NCBI RefSeq assembly: GCF_021088345.1
Contig: NZ_CP088156.1
Span: forward strand, 7,555,001-7,619,000
From: Bradyrhizobium ontarionense
GTDB taxonomy: Bacteria; Pseudomonadota; Alphaproteobacteria; Rhizobiales; Xanthobacteraceae
Direction of reading: 5' to 3'
DNA length: 64,000 nucleotides
Shown: positions 1 through 8,897 of the stretch, in pieces
Numbering within the stretch: position 1 is the first letter of the stretch
How the letters are laid out: each line of letters begins with the position of its first letter
The notes under the pieces: model-generated
Databases searched by the model: none
The model's input: the letters and a program-made list of their open reading frames with translations, nothing else
What the model was told of the DNA's origin: nothing
Program-made: the position numbers and the translations under genes

Positions 1-1
1 C

Positions 2-3000
2 GGCCCGCACTTCGTCGACTGGAACCAGTTCCGGCCGCAATTCGAGGCCGAGGCGAGCAAGGTCATTGGTGTGCCCGTGCGGGTCGCCGGTGCGCTGGAT
101 GCACGACTCCTGCCGACGCCGACCTTAAGGCTGCGCCAGGTCACGTTCGGCGGCGCCAATGATCTCGGCAAGCTGCGCGCCGACAAGCTCGATGTCGAGT
201 TCAGCCTAGGCGACATGATGCGGGGGCAGTGGCGGGCCAACGAGCTCACGATCGGCGGCATGGCGGCCGATCTCGGGCTCGATCCCAAGGGGCGCGTCGA
301 CCTGCCGGCCGCTTCCGGCCGGTTCAATCTGGCCACGCTCTCGATCGACCGCCTGAACCTGACCGGCCGGGTCGCGCTGCATGACGCGGCCAGCCGTTCG
401 ACGCTCGAACTCACCGATATCGTCTTCTCCGGCGATGTCCGCTCGCTCGCCGGCTCGTTGCGCGGCGACGGCGCGGTGTCGATCCGCGGCGCCCGTTATC
501 CGTTCCGGGTGTCCTCCAGCCAGGACAAGGATTCCAACGGCCTGCGGGTCCATCTCAACGTGGACCAGGGCGAGCGTGCCGTCATCGCCGATGTCGAGGG
601 GCTCATCAGCCTCGCCAATCGGACGCCGCGCTTCGACGGCGCGTTCACGCTGTCCTCGCCACCCAAGGAGCAGGGCGACGGCAAGGAGAAGCCTGCCAAG
701 GATCAGGCCACCAAGGATCAGGCCACCAAGGGTCAGGCTGCGAAGGAGGCATCCGCCAAGCAGCCGCCAGCCCAGCCGGCCAAGGGCGGTCCTGCTGACG
801 TGGCCGGCGCCACGCCCTGGCGGATCACCGCCAAGATCGCAGGCGATCAGACCGCCGCCAAGTTCGACCAGATCGAGGTCAGCTTCGGTCAAGAGGATCG
901 CTCACTGAAATTTTCCGGCAGCGGCGACGCCCGTTTCGGTGCCGCGCCGATGCTGCGGGCGTCGCTGGCCGCGCGCCAGCTCGATGCCGACAAGCTCCTG
1001 GGTGGCGATGAGGTGAAGGATCGCCGGGCGATCGCGCCAGCGCTCGTGCTCCCGGCCCTGCGCAACTGGATCTCGCAGCTGCCGACCCTGCCGCTGCCCG
1101 CCAGCGTCCAGTTCTCGACTGAGCAGATCATGCTCTCGGGCCGCCCGGTGCAGAACTTCACCGCTGATCTGCACAACGAGCCCACGGCGTGGAGCCTCGA
1201 GAAGGTCGATCTGCGGGCGCCGGGCTCGACGCATCTGACCTTCCGGACCATCGGCATCTCGACCGCCGTGACGGCGGGCTTCACGGGAGCGCTGGATCTC
1301 GACTCGTCGGAGCCCGATACGCTGGTCGCCTGGCTCCAGGGCCGCAGTGAGACCAGCTATCGCACCCAGCGTCCGCTGCGCCTGCGCGGTGACCTCAACG
1401 TGGCGCCGGACCGGATCGCGATCGATGGCCTGAAGGCGAATATCGACGGCGGCGCCGTGGATGGGCGCATGGCGCTGATTACACGGCCCGGGGGCGCCGG
1501 TTCGCGCTTCGAGGCGACGCTGAAGGGCGATCGGCTCGACCTGGATGCGACCATGGCCGTGGCGCGTTCGCTCGCCAGCGCGTCCGGCGAGTGGCCGACG
1601 GAAGCCAGCGTGGCGCTGGATATCGGCCGCGCCAATGTCAGCGGCCAGGAGCTGCGGACCCTCACGGCACGGTTCTCCTACGATCCGAAGATGGTCGCCG
1701 TCGATCAGCTCAAATTCGGTCAGAGCGGTGGTGTGACGAGCGAGGGCTCCGGCCGCTTCGACCGGACCGACGCCACGGGACGGCTGGTCTTGATCTCGAT
1801 GGCCGGCTCGTTGAAGGAGATTACGGGCCTCATCCAGCCGATCGCGCCGAAACTCGCCGCGCGTTTCGAGGCGCTCGGCGTGCCGCCGGGCGCTGCACGG
1901 CTGAAGCTCACGCTGGATCTCGCCAAGGATCCCGCCAATGCCGACCGTAGCCAGGCGAAGGCCGTGCTCGATCTCGACGCGCCGCAGCTGAAAGGCTCGG
2001 CGACGCTGACCGCAAAGCCTTCGGCTGCGGCGCTGCGCAGCTTCGAGGTCGATGCGATCGACCGCACCGAGCTCGGCGTCGAGAGCCGGGTCTCGGCCGA
2101 GCAGGGCAATGTCGTGTTGGCGCTGCTCGGGCTCGATCGAGTCGCAGTCGTCGGCAATAGTCCGGCTCAGTTCGAAGCGAGTGTGAACGGCAGCTGGCGG
2201 GCGCCGCTGCGCGTGAATGCGAAACTGTCGGGCACAGGCCTCGACGGCGATGCGCAGGGCACGATCGAGCCCTGGGGCGACAGCACCAGGGCCAATGTCA
2301 ATCTGCGCCTGCGTAGTGCCAACCTGGCGCCGCTGCTCGGACTGAAGCCGCAGGACACCGCCGCGCAGAACATTCGCCTGTTCGGGCGGCTCGGTCTCGC
2401 CGGCAATCGGCTGACGATCGAAGACCTCGACAGCACGGTCGGCGGATCGCGCCTGCGCGGCCGGATCGCTGCGACGCTGGACGACGACAAGCAGGTCGAC
2501 GGCGAGCTCGGGCTCGACGCGCTCGATGTCCCGCAGGTCTTTTCGGTGCTCGTCGGTGCGGCCGGTCATGAGGCGGCCGAGCCTCTCGGCTCCGGGCTTT
2601 TGAAGGGCTGGCGCGGACGGGTGTCGTTCCAGGCCCTCAGCGGCGCCGTCTTGAACGGCACCGAGCTCCGTCCCCTGGGCGGCGCGATCAAGAGCGACGG
2701 CCAGTCGCTCACGATCGAGAATCTCAAAGGCAAGCTCGGCGGCGGCGATGTCACCGCGACCATCGATGCGCGGCCCAATGCCAACGGCCTTGTCTTGAAC
2801 GGGCGCGTCGAGCTCGCCGGCGTTGATGGCAATGCGCTGCGCTATCGCAGCCTGAAGATGCCCGCGGGCAAGGTCTCGGCCCAGATGACGCTGGCCGCCG
2901 AAGGGCGCAGCGTGCAGGGACTGGTCAGCGCGCTCTCCGGCAACGGAACGGTGACACTCGAGAACGCATCGATTCCCAACCTCGATCCGCGCGCGTTCGA

Positions 3001-3760
3001 GGCAGCGTTGCGCGCCGCTGATGCAGGGCAGGTGGGCGACGACGGCAAGCTCCGGCAGGTGGTCGAGCCGGTGCTGACGTCGGGCACTCTCGCGGTGGCC
3101 TCTGCGCAGATCCCCTTCATCATCCGCGATGGCCGGCTGCGTGTCGGCGCCACCCCGCTGGAGGCGCAGGGGGCGCGCGCGATCGTCTCCGGCGGTTTCG
3201 ACATTCCGGCCGATCAGGCCGACATTCGCGCCAGCCTGAGCGCCAACGCCGTCGGCAATGCCAACAGCCGCCCGGAGGTCCAGCTGTTCGCGGTCGGTAC
3301 GCCCGATACGCTGACGCGGGTGGTCGACGTGACGTCGCTGTCGTCCTGGCTCGCAGTCCGCGCGATCGATCGCGAGACGCGGCGTCTGGATGCGATCGCG
3401 CGCGGCGAGGTGCCGCCGTCCTATCCGTCGTCGACGGCGTCGCTGCCGGGCGGTCCTGATGCAGGTCCGGCCGCGCCCAATCCGACCGACGTGCCGTTGC
3501 CCGGGCGTGATCCGCGGCGCGATCCACGTGCCAGGCTGGGTGGCCCGCGCGCGGCCGTGCCGCCGCTGACGGCGCCGTTGTCGGCGCCCGCCGCCGCGGC
3601 GCCACCGGCTGCGACCGTGCCGCCCGTGGCGGCGAGCCAGCCGCAGGTCGCGCCCTTGCCGCCACCAGTGGAGATCAAGCCGGCGCCGGGCGCGCTGCCG
3701 CCACGCCCCAGACCATTGCCGCGTCCGCCGGTCGTGCTGACCCCGCCGGGCAGCCCGTGA
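2..3760 (+). CDS. AsmA family protein, 5' end outside window
   Basis: The reading frame is open from base 2, so the gene starts upstream; at least 1,252 residues are visible. AsmA-type proteins are long, inner-membrane-anchored, beta-rich periplasmic proteins now linked to lipid transport between membranes and envelope assembly. Supporting this are the FVDWNQFRPQFEAEAS-type start of an AsmA repeat at the left edge, the long alternating beta-strand pattern, and an AsmA C-terminal block (SVQGLVSALSGNGTVTLENA, about 280 residues before the end). Two odd regions stand out: a Lys/Ala/Gln-rich degenerate tandem repeat (KDQAT units) encoded at about 680-790, and a Pro/Ala-rich tail of about 110 residues. 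The stop codon overlaps a possible GTG start of the next gene. The family is clear; the substrate is unknown. Confidence 0.85.
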   Translation, partial: GPHFVDWNQFRPQFEAEASKVIGVPVRVAGALDARLLPTPTLRLRQVTFGGANDLGKLRADKLDVEFSLGDMMRGQWRANELTIGGMAADLGLDPKGRVDLPAASGRFNLATLSIDRLNLTGRVALHDAASRSTLELTDIVFSGDVRSLAGSLRGDGAVSIRGARYPFRVSSSQDKDSNGLRVHLNVDQGERAVIADVEGLISLANRTPRFDGAFTLSSPPKEQGDGKEKPAKDQATKDQATKGQAAKEASAKQPPAQPAKGGPADVAGATPWRITAKIAGDQTAAKFDQIEVSFGQEDRSLKFSGSGDARFGAAPMLRASLAARQLDADKLLGGDEVKDRRAIAPALVLPALRNWISQLPTLPLPASVQFSTEQIMLSGRPVQNFTADLHNEPTAWSLEKVDLRAPGSTHLTFRTIGISTAVTAGFTGALDLDSSEPDTLVAWLQGRSETSYRTQRPLRLRGDLNVAPDRIAIDGLKANIDGGAVDGRMALITRPGGAGSRFEATLKGDRLDLDATMAVARSLASASGEWPTEASVALDIGRANVSGQELRTLTARFSYDPKMVAVDQLKFGQSGGVTSEGSGRFDRTDATGRLVLISMAGSLKEITGLIQPIAPKLAARFEALGVPPGAARLKLTLDLAKDPANADRSQAKAVLDLDAPQLKGSATLTAKPSAAALRSFEVDAIDRTELGVESRVSAEQGNVVLALLGLDRVAVVGNSPAQFEASVNGSWRAPLRVNAKLSGTGLDGDAQGTIEPWGDSTRANVNLRLRSANLAPLLGLKPQDTAAQNIRLFGRLGLAGNRLTIEDLDSTVGGSRLRGRIAATLDDDKQVDGELGLDALDVPQVFSVLVGAAGHEAAEPLGSGLLKGWRGRVSFQALSGAVLNGTELRPLGGAIKSDGQSLTIENLKGKLGGGDVTATIDARPNANGLVLNGRVELAGVDGNALRYRSLKMPAGKVSAQMTLAAEGRSVQGLVSALSGNGTVTLENASIPNLDPRAFEAALRAADAGQVGDDGKLRQVVEPVLTSGTLAVASAQIPFIIRDGRLRVGATPLEAQGARAIVSGGFDIPADQADIRASLSANAVGNANSRPEVQLFAVGTPDTLTRVVDVTSLSSWLAVRAIDRETRRLDAIARGEVPPSYPSSTASLPGGPDAGPAAPNPTDVPLPGRDPRRDPRARLGGPRAAVPPLTAPLSAPAAAAPPAATVPPVAASQPQVAPLPPPVEIKPAPGALPPRPRPLPRPPVVLTPPGSP

Positions 3761-3792
3761 TCGCGGGCGCGCGTCGGGCAGGGGCTGCGCCG

Positions 3793-4734
3793 ATGATGAC
3801 GTTGCGCCAGGTCGAGGTCATCCGTGCGGTCATGGTGACGGGCACCATCAACGGCGCGGCCCGGCTGTTGAAGGTCTCGGCGCCCGGCGTCAGCCGGCTC
3901 GTGAAATACACCGAGCGCTCGCTCGGCATCCGCTTCTTCCAGCGCCAGAACGGCCGCTACTTTCCGACCCCCGAGGCGCAGAACATCTTCGAGCAGATCA
4001 ACAGCGTCTACGAGAAGGTCGACGATCTCAGCTACATCATCTCCAACATCGGCCGCGGCGCGCTGTCCGAACTGCGCATCGGCTCGGTGCCGAGCATTTC
4101 CCAGGTGATGGTGCCGCGCGCGATCGAGCGCGTGCGTCGCCGCTATCCTGATTTGGGCATCGACATCAACATTCTCAAGATCGAAGAGGCGATCGACTAC
4201 CTGATGCTCGGCAAGGGCGAGTGCGTGGCGATGAGCTACCGGCTCGATCATTCCGCGCTCGAATTCCTGCCGCTGGCCTCGGGCGAGTTGTTCTGCATCG
4301 TGCCGCCGGGTCATGAACTCGCCGGCCGCAAGCAGGTGTCGGCGGCCGAGATGACGCGCTATCCGCTGATCGGCATCGATCCCAACGATCCCTACGGGCG
4401 GATCATGGCGGAGATCTTCGCGCGCAACAAACTCGACTACAACATCTCGATCAAGGCGCGCTTCGGCACCACCGTGTGCGCGCTCGTAAAGGCCGGGCTC
4501 GGCATTGCCGTGATCGACCAGTTCACGGTCGCCCACGGCGGCTATCCCGGCATCGAGCTGTTGAAGATCGCCGAGCCGACACGGTTCGATACCTACATCG
4601 CGGTCAAGCGCGGCACGCCGCTGTCGCTCTATGCCGAGCACTTCATCGACTGCCTGCGCGCGGAGATGCGCGCGCTCGAGCCGGGCCGGCGTCAGGTGGC
4701 CAAACCGGCGAAAACGGCCATCGGCAAAAAATAA
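3793..4734 (+). CDS. LysR family transcriptional regulator, probably of the adjacent quinate/shikimate genes
   Basis: A 313-residue LysR-type regulator. The N-terminal winged helix-turn-helix covers about residues 3-60 (TINGAARLLKVSAPGVSRLV), and a periplasmic-binding-fold co-inducer domain follows from about residue 90. I chose the tandem ATGATG at 3793 because AGGGG lies about 8 bases upstream. A GTG at 3757 in the same frame would overlap the asmA stop by 4 bases and is the alternative. It lies directly upstream of, and in the same direction as, the quinate/shikimate dehydrogenase and ABC transporter genes. By analogy with other LysR-type catabolic regulators it probably activates them in response to an aromatic or alicyclic acid. 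The effector is inferred from context only. Confidence 0.88.
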   Translation: MMTLRQVEVIRAVMVTGTINGAARLLKVSAPGVSRLVKYTERSLGIRFFQRQNGRYFPTPEAQNIFEQINSVYEKVDDLSYIISNIGRGALSELRIGSVPSISQVMVPRAIERVRRRYPDLGIDINILKIEEAIDYLMLGKGECVAMSYRLDHSALEFLPLASGELFCIVPPGHELAGRKQVSAAEMTRYPLIGIDPNDPYGRIMAEIFARNKLDYNISIKARFGTTVCALVKAGLGIAVIDQFTVAHGGYPGIELLKIAEPTRFDTYIAVKRGTPLSLYAEHFIDCLRAEMRALEPGRRQVAKPAKTAIGKK

Positions 4735-4854
4735 CATGATGTTAGGTTCAGCCGATATTTGGGTAATTGTGTTAGCGAGCGAACGCGCTATCGTCTGCAA
4801 CGAAATCCGCGCGTGCGGCGCTCGCACGTCACAGCAGCAGAGACTGAAGCGAAC

Positions 4855-5736
4855 GTGGCTGATCTTTCCGCGCCCAAGGCCCGCAAATTCCTGACCGGAC
4901 TGATCGGTGCCCCGATCGTGCATTCGGCTTCTCCCGCGATGCATGAACACGCGGCCGCGGCGCTCGGCGTGCGCGGCCATTACCAGTTGATCGAGGTCGC
5001 CGGCGCCGACCGCGCGGGACTGGCGACGCTGCTGGAAGGCGTGCGCTGGCTCGGCTTCGCTGGGGTCAACGTGACCTACCCCTACAAGGAGGCCGTCGTC
5101 GGCCTGCTCGACGAGCTCGCGCCGAAGGCAGCGGCGATGGGGGCCGTCAATACCGTCGTCGTTCGTGACGGCCGGCTGATCGGCCACAACACCGATACCA
5201 CCGGCTTCGAACGCGCGGTGGCACCGCTGGTCAGCCAGACCAATCGCGGCATCGTGGCGCTGATCGGTGCTGGCGGAGTCGGCAAGGCGATTGCCTTCGC
5301 ACTTGCAAACCTCGACGTCGCCGGCCTGCGCATCTACGACACCGAGCGCGCACGTGCCGAGAAGCTGGCGAGCCTGCTCCCGGCCGGTAAATCCATCACT
5401 GTGGCCAACAGCGTCGAAGAGGCGCTGCAGGGTGCGGTGGGTGTCGTTAACGGCACCCCGATCGGCATGTTGCCGAACCACGGTACGCCGGTGCCAGACG
5501 AGCTGCTGCGTGCTGATCTCTGGGTCGCCGACGCCGTCTACTCACCGCTGTGGACACCACTCCTGAAAGCCGCCAAGGCCAGGGGGGCGCGTCTTCTGCT
5601 CGGGCGCGAACTCGCGATCTACCAGGCCGCGGATGCGTTCGAGCTGTTCACCGGGCTCCCGCCTTCGACAGAGGCGATGGGCGCGGCGTTCGACAATCAC
5701 ATGGCGGAGAGATATCCGGCGGTTGACGCCGCCTGA
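4855..5736 (+). CDS. Quinate/shikimate dehydrogenase (NAD-type, AroE family)
   Basis: A 293-residue AroE-family enzyme. Visible residues are the substrate-binding serines S24/S26 (HSASP), the catalytic lysine K78 in NVTYPYK, the catalytic aspartate D114 in GHNTDTTGF, the Rossmann loop GAGGVGK (138-144) and the C-terminal YQAADAFELFTG. Two features fit the catabolic quinate/shikimate dehydrogenase branch better than biosynthetic AroE. The NTD is followed by TTGF rather than GxG. An Asp (IYDTER, D162) ends the second Rossmann strand where NADP-dependent AroE has an NRT motif, which suggests NAD use. The GTG start at 4855 begins the conserved homology; the frame stays open upstream to 4759 without similarity. 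It would oxidise quinate to 3-dehydroquinate and shikimate to 3-dehydroshikimate, feeding the QuiC-like dehydratase encoded downstream. Confidence 0.85.
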   Translation: MADLSAPKARKFLTGLIGAPIVHSASPAMHEHAAAALGVRGHYQLIEVAGADRAGLATLLEGVRWLGFAGVNVTYPYKEAVVGLLDELAPKAAAMGAVNTVVVRDGRLIGHNTDTTGFERAVAPLVSQTNRGIVALIGAGGVGKAIAFALANLDVAGLRIYDTERARAEKLASLLPAGKSITVANSVEEALQGAVGVVNGTPIGMLPNHGTPVPDELLRADLWVADAVYSPLWTPLLKAAKARGARLLLGRELAIYQAADAFELFTGLPPSTEAMGAAFDNHMAERYPAVDAA

Positions 5737-5777
5737 GCAAACCGGCCAATACGCGCCGGACTAGTCGTTCAATAAAG

Positions 5778-5795
5778 AAACGCAAACAAGCGTTT
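5778..5795 (+). promoter_or_regulatory. Inverted repeat upstream of livK-like gene
   Basis: A perfect AAACGC/GCGTTT inverted repeat with a 6-base spacer lies 20 bases before the binding-protein start and just before its AGGAGGAA ribosome-binding site (5803-5809). It could be a regulator half-site pair or a small RNA hairpin; the sequence does not decide. Confidence 0.3.
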
Positions 5796-5815
5796 GAAGC
5801 AGAGGAGGAAACAAC

Positions 5816-6955
5816 GTGAGATCGATCATCCTGGCTGGCCTGTGCTCGGCCGTGCTGCTGTCCGGAGCCGCCTACGCTCAGTCCGGCGCCCCCATCAAGA
5901 TCGCCAATGTCGCCGAGCTCTCGGGCGGCGGCGCGACCGTCGGCAACAATTGGAAGAACGGCATCGATCTCGCCGTCGAGGAGATCAACGCCAAGGGCGG
6001 CATCCTCGGTCGCAAGATCGAGGTCAGCCACGCCGACTCGCAGTCGAACCCGGGCGTGGCGCGCGCGCAGGTGCAGAAGGCGCTCGATGGCGAGCCCTAC
6101 GTGCTGCTCGGGCCCGGCTATTCCGGCTCGGTGAAGGTGACGGCGCCGCTGGCGGCGGAGGCCGGCATCACCCAGATCATGGGCGGCGAAGCGGCCGAGC
6201 TCACGCAGGCCGGCAACAAGTTTCTGTTCCGGACGTCATTCGGCCAACAGTCGTCGATGCCGAAGGTCGCGAAATACGTCAATGACGAGCTGAAGGCGAA
6301 GTCGGTCGCGGTGGTCTGGGTCAACAACGATTTCGGTCGCGGCGGACGCGACGTCATCACCAAGGAGTTCAACCGCCTCGGCATCAAGGTCGCAGCCGAC
6401 CTGTCGACCGAAGCCGGCCAGGCCGACTTTGCCGCCGACGTCAGCAAGATCAAGGCGGCGGCGCCGGACGCGGTCTTCATCTACGTCAACGAGGAAGAGA
6501 GCGCGCGCATCCTCAAGGAGATCAAGCGCCAGGGCGTCACCGTGCCGCTGATCGGCGAGACCACGCTGGTCGGCCAGAAGGTCATCGAGCTTGCCGGTGA
6601 CGCCGCCAATGGTGCCCGCGGCCACGTCGGCCTCACGACGGACGCGCCGGTCGAGGCGATCAAGGCGTTCCGCGACCGCTTCGTGAAGAAGTACAACTAC
6701 GTGCCCGATCACAACGGCCTCAAGGGCTATCTCGCGATCTACATGGTCAAGGCCACGACCGAGAAGATGGGCAAGGTCGACTCCAAGGCCTTCGCCGACA
6801 CGCTGCATGGCCTGACCATCAAGACCTCGGCCGAGCCGAACATCCTGATGGACGTCACTTTCGATCAGAACGGCGACATCGATCGCCAGGGTTTCCTGGT
6901 CGAAGTGGTCGAAGGCAAGCAGGTCGTGAAGCAGGTGCTGCCTAAGCTGAACTGA
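5816..6955 (+). CDS. ABC transporter substrate-binding protein (LivK type)
   Basis: A 379-residue periplasmic binding protein of the branched-chain/amide family (peripla_BP_6). It has a clear signal peptide (MRSIILAGLCSAVLLSGAAYA, cleavage before QSG). The usual opening IKIANVAELSGGG and GIDLAVEEINAKGGILGRK follow. The GTG start is supported by a strong AGGAGGAA site 7 bases upstream. It is the first gene of a complete livKHMGF-type set. The family name suggests amino acids, but these transporters also carry aromatic and alicyclic acids. Lying between a quinate/shikimate dehydrogenase and a dehydroshikimate dehydratase, it probably binds quinate, shikimate or a related plant acid. That ligand is inference from neighbours. 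Confidence 0.9.
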   Translation: MRSIILAGLCSAVLLSGAAYAQSGAPIKIANVAELSGGGATVGNNWKNGIDLAVEEINAKGGILGRKIEVSHADSQSNPGVARAQVQKALDGEPYVLLGPGYSGSVKVTAPLAAEAGITQIMGGEAAELTQAGNKFLFRTSFGQQSSMPKVAKYVNDELKAKSVAVVWVNNDFGRGGRDVITKEFNRLGIKVAADLSTEAGQADFAADVSKIKAAAPDAVFIYVNEEESARILKEIKRQGVTVPLIGETTLVGQKVIELAGDAANGARGHVGLTTDAPVEAIKAFRDRFVKKYNYVPDHNGLKGYLAIYMVKATTEKMGKVDSKAFADTLHGLTIKTSAEPNILMDVTFDQNGDIDRQGFLVEVVEGKQVVKQVLPKLN

Positions 6956-6969
6956 GTAGGACGGTCGAT

Positions 6970-7001
6970 CGGCGGCGCTGGCCGGGATGCCAGCGCTGCC
7001 G
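6970..7001 (+). other. Intercistronic hairpin between livK- and livH-like genes
   Basis: A 13-bp stem (one G-U pair) with a 6-base loop closes the gap between the binding-protein gene and the first permease gene, with no T-tract after it. Stem-loops at this position commonly protect the 3' end of the binding-protein message, giving more binding protein than permease; that role is inferred here. Confidence 0.55.
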
Positions 7002-7026
7002 TCACCCAAAGGCTCACGGGGAAACG

Positions 7027-7902
7027 ATGTCCAATCTGCTCGACCTGATCGTGGCGGGTCTCGCCACCGGCGCCATCTACGCGCTCGTTGCCGTCGGCTT
7101 CACGCTGCTGTGGCAGACCTCGCAGACCATCAACTTCGCCCAGGGCGAGTTCGTGATGCTGCCGGCCTTCCTGATGCTCGCGGTGATGCATCTCGGCGCA
7201 CCGTTCTGGCTCGCGATTCTCGTCGGCATCGTGCTGTCGGCGCTGCTGCTCGGTCTCGCCTTCAAGATGCTGCTGGTCGATCCGATGCTGCGGCACGGCG
7301 TGCTGCCTCTGGCGATCGCCACCATGGCGCTTGCGATCGCGATCAAGGAGGCGGTGAAGCAGTTCTTCAGCGCCGAGGCCTCGCCGTTCCCCTCGATCGT
7401 GCCGGCCGGCGATGTCTCCATCCTCGGACGTGCGATTTCGCTGCAAAGCCTCGGCGTGCTCGCTGTCGCGATCCTGGCGGTCGTCGGCCTCACGACGCTG
7501 TTGAACCGCACCTCGCTGGGCCATCAGATGCAGGCGGCCGCGCAGAACCCGACGGTCGCGCGCATCATCGGCGTGCCCGTCGAGCGGATGATCCTGCTGA
7601 CCTTCCTGATCAACGCCGTGCTGGTGGCGCTGGCCTCGCTGCTGATCACGCCGATTTACCTCGCGAAGTTCTCGAGCGGTGAGGTGCTCGGGCAGGCCGC
7701 CTTCATCGCGGCCATCGTCGGTGGCTTCAACCAGGTGCGTGGCGCGATCGCGGGCGGCCTCTTGATCGGTGTCGTCGACAATCTCGCGGCGGCCTATGTC
7801 TCGACCCAGTATCGCGCCGCTGTTCCGATGATCTTGCTGATCATGATGATCCTGTTCCGGCCGCAGGGCCTGCTCGGACGAGCCGAGGAGCGCACGGTAT
7901 GA
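7027..7902 (+). CDS. Branched-chain-type ABC transporter permease (LivH type)
   Basis: A 291-residue inner-membrane permease with about eight hydrophobic segments. It shows LivH hallmarks: GLATGAIYALVAVGFTLLWQ at the N-terminus, INFAQGEF shortly after, and a C-terminal GGFNQVRGAIAGGLLIG cytoplasmic loop that docks with the ATPases. Its stop overlaps the start of the next permease gene by ATGA, so the two should be translationally coupled. It forms the channel with the LivM-type partner and works with the binding protein upstream. Confidence 0.92.
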   Translation: MSNLLDLIVAGLATGAIYALVAVGFTLLWQTSQTINFAQGEFVMLPAFLMLAVMHLGAPFWLAILVGIVLSALLLGLAFKMLLVDPMLRHGVLPLAIATMALAIAIKEAVKQFFSAEASPFPSIVPAGDVSILGRAISLQSLGVLAVAILAVVGLTTLLNRTSLGHQMQAAAQNPTVARIIGVPVERMILLTFLINAVLVALASLLITPIYLAKFSSGEVLGQAAFIAAIVGGFNQVRGAIAGGLLIGVVDNLAAAYVSTQYRAAVPMILLIMMILFRPQGLLGRAEERTV

Positions 7903-8897
7903 GCAAGAACAGCAAACTGCTCCTCGTCGCGCTGGCCGTCGTGGTCATCGCCGGCCTGATCATCGTCCCGATGAACTTCAACCGCTACGGCCTCTATATT
8001 CTGAGTCAGTGGGCGGTCATGACCATTGCGGCTATGGGGCTCAACCTCACGCTCGGTTATGCCGGGCAGGTGTCGCTGGCCCAGGGCGCGTTCGTCGGCA
8101 TCGGCGCCTACGGTGCGGCGATCCTGACCACGCATGGCTGGCCGCTGATCGCGGCGCTCGGGCTCGTCGTCGTGATCTGCTTCGCCGTCGGCTGGCTCTT
8201 GGGCTATCCGGCGCTGCGCGTGCAGCACCACTATCTCGCCTTCGTCACGCTCGCCTTCTCGACCTTGGCGTTCCTGGTGTTTCGCAACGAGAGTTGGCTC
8301 ACCAACGGTATCTACGGCATCAGCAACATTCCGCGCCCGGAGATCTTCGGCTTCCCGACTCGCAAGCCATTGCCATTCTACTATCTCTGCCTCGGCTCGC
8401 TCGGCCTCGTGACGCTCGCCATGTGGTGGCTGGCCCGCTCGCCGTGGGGTCGCGCCTTCATGGCGTTGCGCGAGAACCCGATCCGGGCGCAGTCGCTCGG
8501 CATCGACACGAGGCGCTACACGCTGATGGCGTTCGCGATCGGCTCCGTGCTCGGCGGCATAGCCGGCGTGCTCTATGCGCCGCTGACGCAATATGTCGAT
8601 CCCGTGCCGTTCAACCTGCAGCTCTCGCTCGATCTCCTGATGATGGTGATCGTGGGCGGCTCCGGCTTCATGCTCGGACCGTTCCTCGGCGCCATGATCG
8701 CAGTGCTGCTTCCGGAGTGGCTGCGCTTTGCCGAGGGCTATTACCTGATGCTCTACGCGGCCGCGGTCATCGTGCTGCTGATCTATTCGCCGAGCGGCAT
8801 TCTCGGCATTCTCGACCGCTATCTCAGCTCACGACGAACCCAGGCGGCATCCGCGCTGCGAGCGGCGGCTCAATCCAAGCTGGAGGCCGCGCGATGA
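7899..8897 (+). CDS. Branched-chain-type ABC transporter permease (LivM type)
   Basis: A 332-residue polytopic permease. Family features are the NLTLGYAGQVSLAQGAF and GIGAYGAA block near residue 50-75, an ALRENPIRAQSLGID docking loop around residue 190, and the terminal YSPSGILGILDR. It has four-base ATGA overlaps with both the LivH-type gene before it and the ATPase gene after it. It is the second half of the translocation channel of the putative quinate/shikimate importer. Confidence 0.92.
   Translation: MSKNSKLLLVALAVVVIAGLIIVPMNFNRYGLYILSQWAVMTIAAMGLNLTLGYAGQVSLAQGAFVGIGAYGAAILTTHGWPLIAALGLVVVICFAVGWLLGYPALRVQHHYLAFVTLAFSTLAFLVFRNESWLTNGIYGISNIPRPEIFGFPTRKPLPFYYLCLGSLGLVTLAMWWLARSPWGRAFMALRENPIRAQSLGIDTRRYTLMAFAIGSVLGGIAGVLYAPLTQYVDPVPFNLQLSLDLLMMVIVGGSGFMLGPFLGAMIAVLLPEWLRFAEGYYLMLYAAAVIVLLIYSPSGILGILDRYLSSRRTQAASALRAAAQSKLEAAR

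Noticed and set aside
902..2569. A 555-codon minus-strand frame inside the AsmA gene
   Set aside because: Antisense to a frame that is homologous over its whole length; composition typical of a GC-rich complement.
3421..5481. A 686-codon open frame on the minus strand
   Set aside because: It lies antisense to the asmA end, LysR gene and shikimate dehydrogenase, all with strong motifs. It is low-complexity and has no recognisable domain; such frames are common in GC-rich DNA.
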